6,420 bases of DNA from an uncultured Clostridia bacterium. Lineage in GTDB: Bacteria; Bacillota; Clostridia; Christensenellales; CAG-138. The notes under the pieces are model-generated. The model saw only the letters and a program-made list of their open reading frames with translations. It made no database searches and was not told the origin of the DNA. Shown in pieces: positions 6,221 to 6,420 of this stretch (position 1 is its first letter; each line of letters begins with the position of its first letter). The stretch is taken from positions 1 through 6,420 of the forward strand of contig CAKTYT010000026.1 of NCBI GenBank assembly GCA_934633695.1. The letters are read 5' to 3'. Position numbers and translations under genes: made by a program.

Positions 6221-6242
6221 AGGAGCTGTTTCCATGCAGTGA
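6221..6242 (+). other. Ribosome binding site with a minimal ORF (ATG CAG TGA)
   Basis: AGGAG (6221-6225, within GAAAGGAG) is eight bases before ATG (6234), followed by CAG and TGA. The initiation site looks real but encodes only Met-Gln. No clear promoter precedes it, and the promoter at 6314 is downstream, so it would not be on that transcript. It may be a remnant of a lost gene or a chance match. Confidence 0.3.
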
Positions 6243-6313
6243 ACCAACCAGTGACCTTTTAGAACTCTAAGCTTTAAATTCCACTTACATACCGATTCAC
6301 TCTCTCCTGTCAA

Positions 6314-6342
6314 TTGATTTTCACTCCAAAATATGGTATAAT
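6314..6342 (+). promoter_or_regulatory. Sigma-A promoter of a gene beyond the right edge
   Basis: -35 TTGATT (6314-6319), 17-base spacer, consensus -10 TATAAT (6337-6342) preceded by TGG. Transcription would begin near 6349. The rest of the window is leader sequence, and the coding region starts outside it. Purine-rich sequence at 6401-6418 may be or precede its ribosome binding site. Confidence 0.85.
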
Positions 6343-6364
6343 AGGGGAAGAGAATGAACGAACA

Positions 6365-6390
6365 GGAGTAGGCAAAAGCGAGCTTACTCC
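6365..6390 (+). promoter_or_regulatory. Leader hairpin downstream of the right-edge promoter
   Basis: GGAGTAGGC (6365-6373) pairs with GCTTACTCC (6382-6390), nine pairs with one G-T wobble and an 8-base loop. It starts about 16 bases after the predicted transcription start. There is no U tail, so it is not a terminator by itself. It could stabilise the 5' end or be the first helix of a larger RNA element cut by the window edge. Confidence 0.45.
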
Positions 6391-6420
6391 GTTGCCATAG
6401 AGGAGAAAGGGAGAGAGCAA

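Overview
The window looks like a chromosomal segment from a cellulosome-forming ruminal or gut Ruminococcus (R. flavefaciens-like Bacillota). The main reason is that two secreted proteins end in type I dockerin modules. The moderate GC content, strong Shine-Dalgarno sequences, consensus sigma-A promoters and U-tailed hairpin terminators also fit. The genus is an inference; the dockerins are directly visible.

Layout, left to right. A terminator of an upstream plus-strand gene (31-60) is followed by a promoter and a gene for a leucine-rich-repeat lipoprotein (242-1132, +). This gene converges on a 627-residue GLUG-repeat/dockerin protein (1204-3087, -), with a shared bidirectional hairpin between the two stops. 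A divergent intergenic region (3088-3448) holds a promoter for each side and several inverted or direct repeats. To its right, a plus-strand transcript encodes an unrecognised 51-residue ORF (3449-3604) and, 16 nt later, a leucine-rich-repeat protein with a C-terminal dockerin (3621-4562). Two terminators then separate this unit from a minus-strand PLP-dependent aminotransferase (4769-5959), which has its own promoter and a structured leader of about 140 nt. The last 180 bases hold a minimal ATG-CAG-TGA ORF behind a good ribosome binding site. They also hold a strong promoter and leader hairpin for a gene beyond the right edge.

How the genes relate. The two plus-strand LRR proteins appear to be distant paralogues sharing an N-terminal segment, LRRs and a C-terminal 'F-x-GW' module. 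One is anchored by a lipid and stops where the other continues into a dockerin. With the GLUG/dockerin protein they form a small cluster of surface or cellulosome-bound proteins with repeat folds and no visible catalytic domain, so adhesion or protein-protein binding is more likely than hydrolysis. The aminotransferase is an unlinked metabolic gene. All five promoters share 17-bp spacers and a TGn extended -10, so nothing in the promoter sequences points to a special sigma factor.
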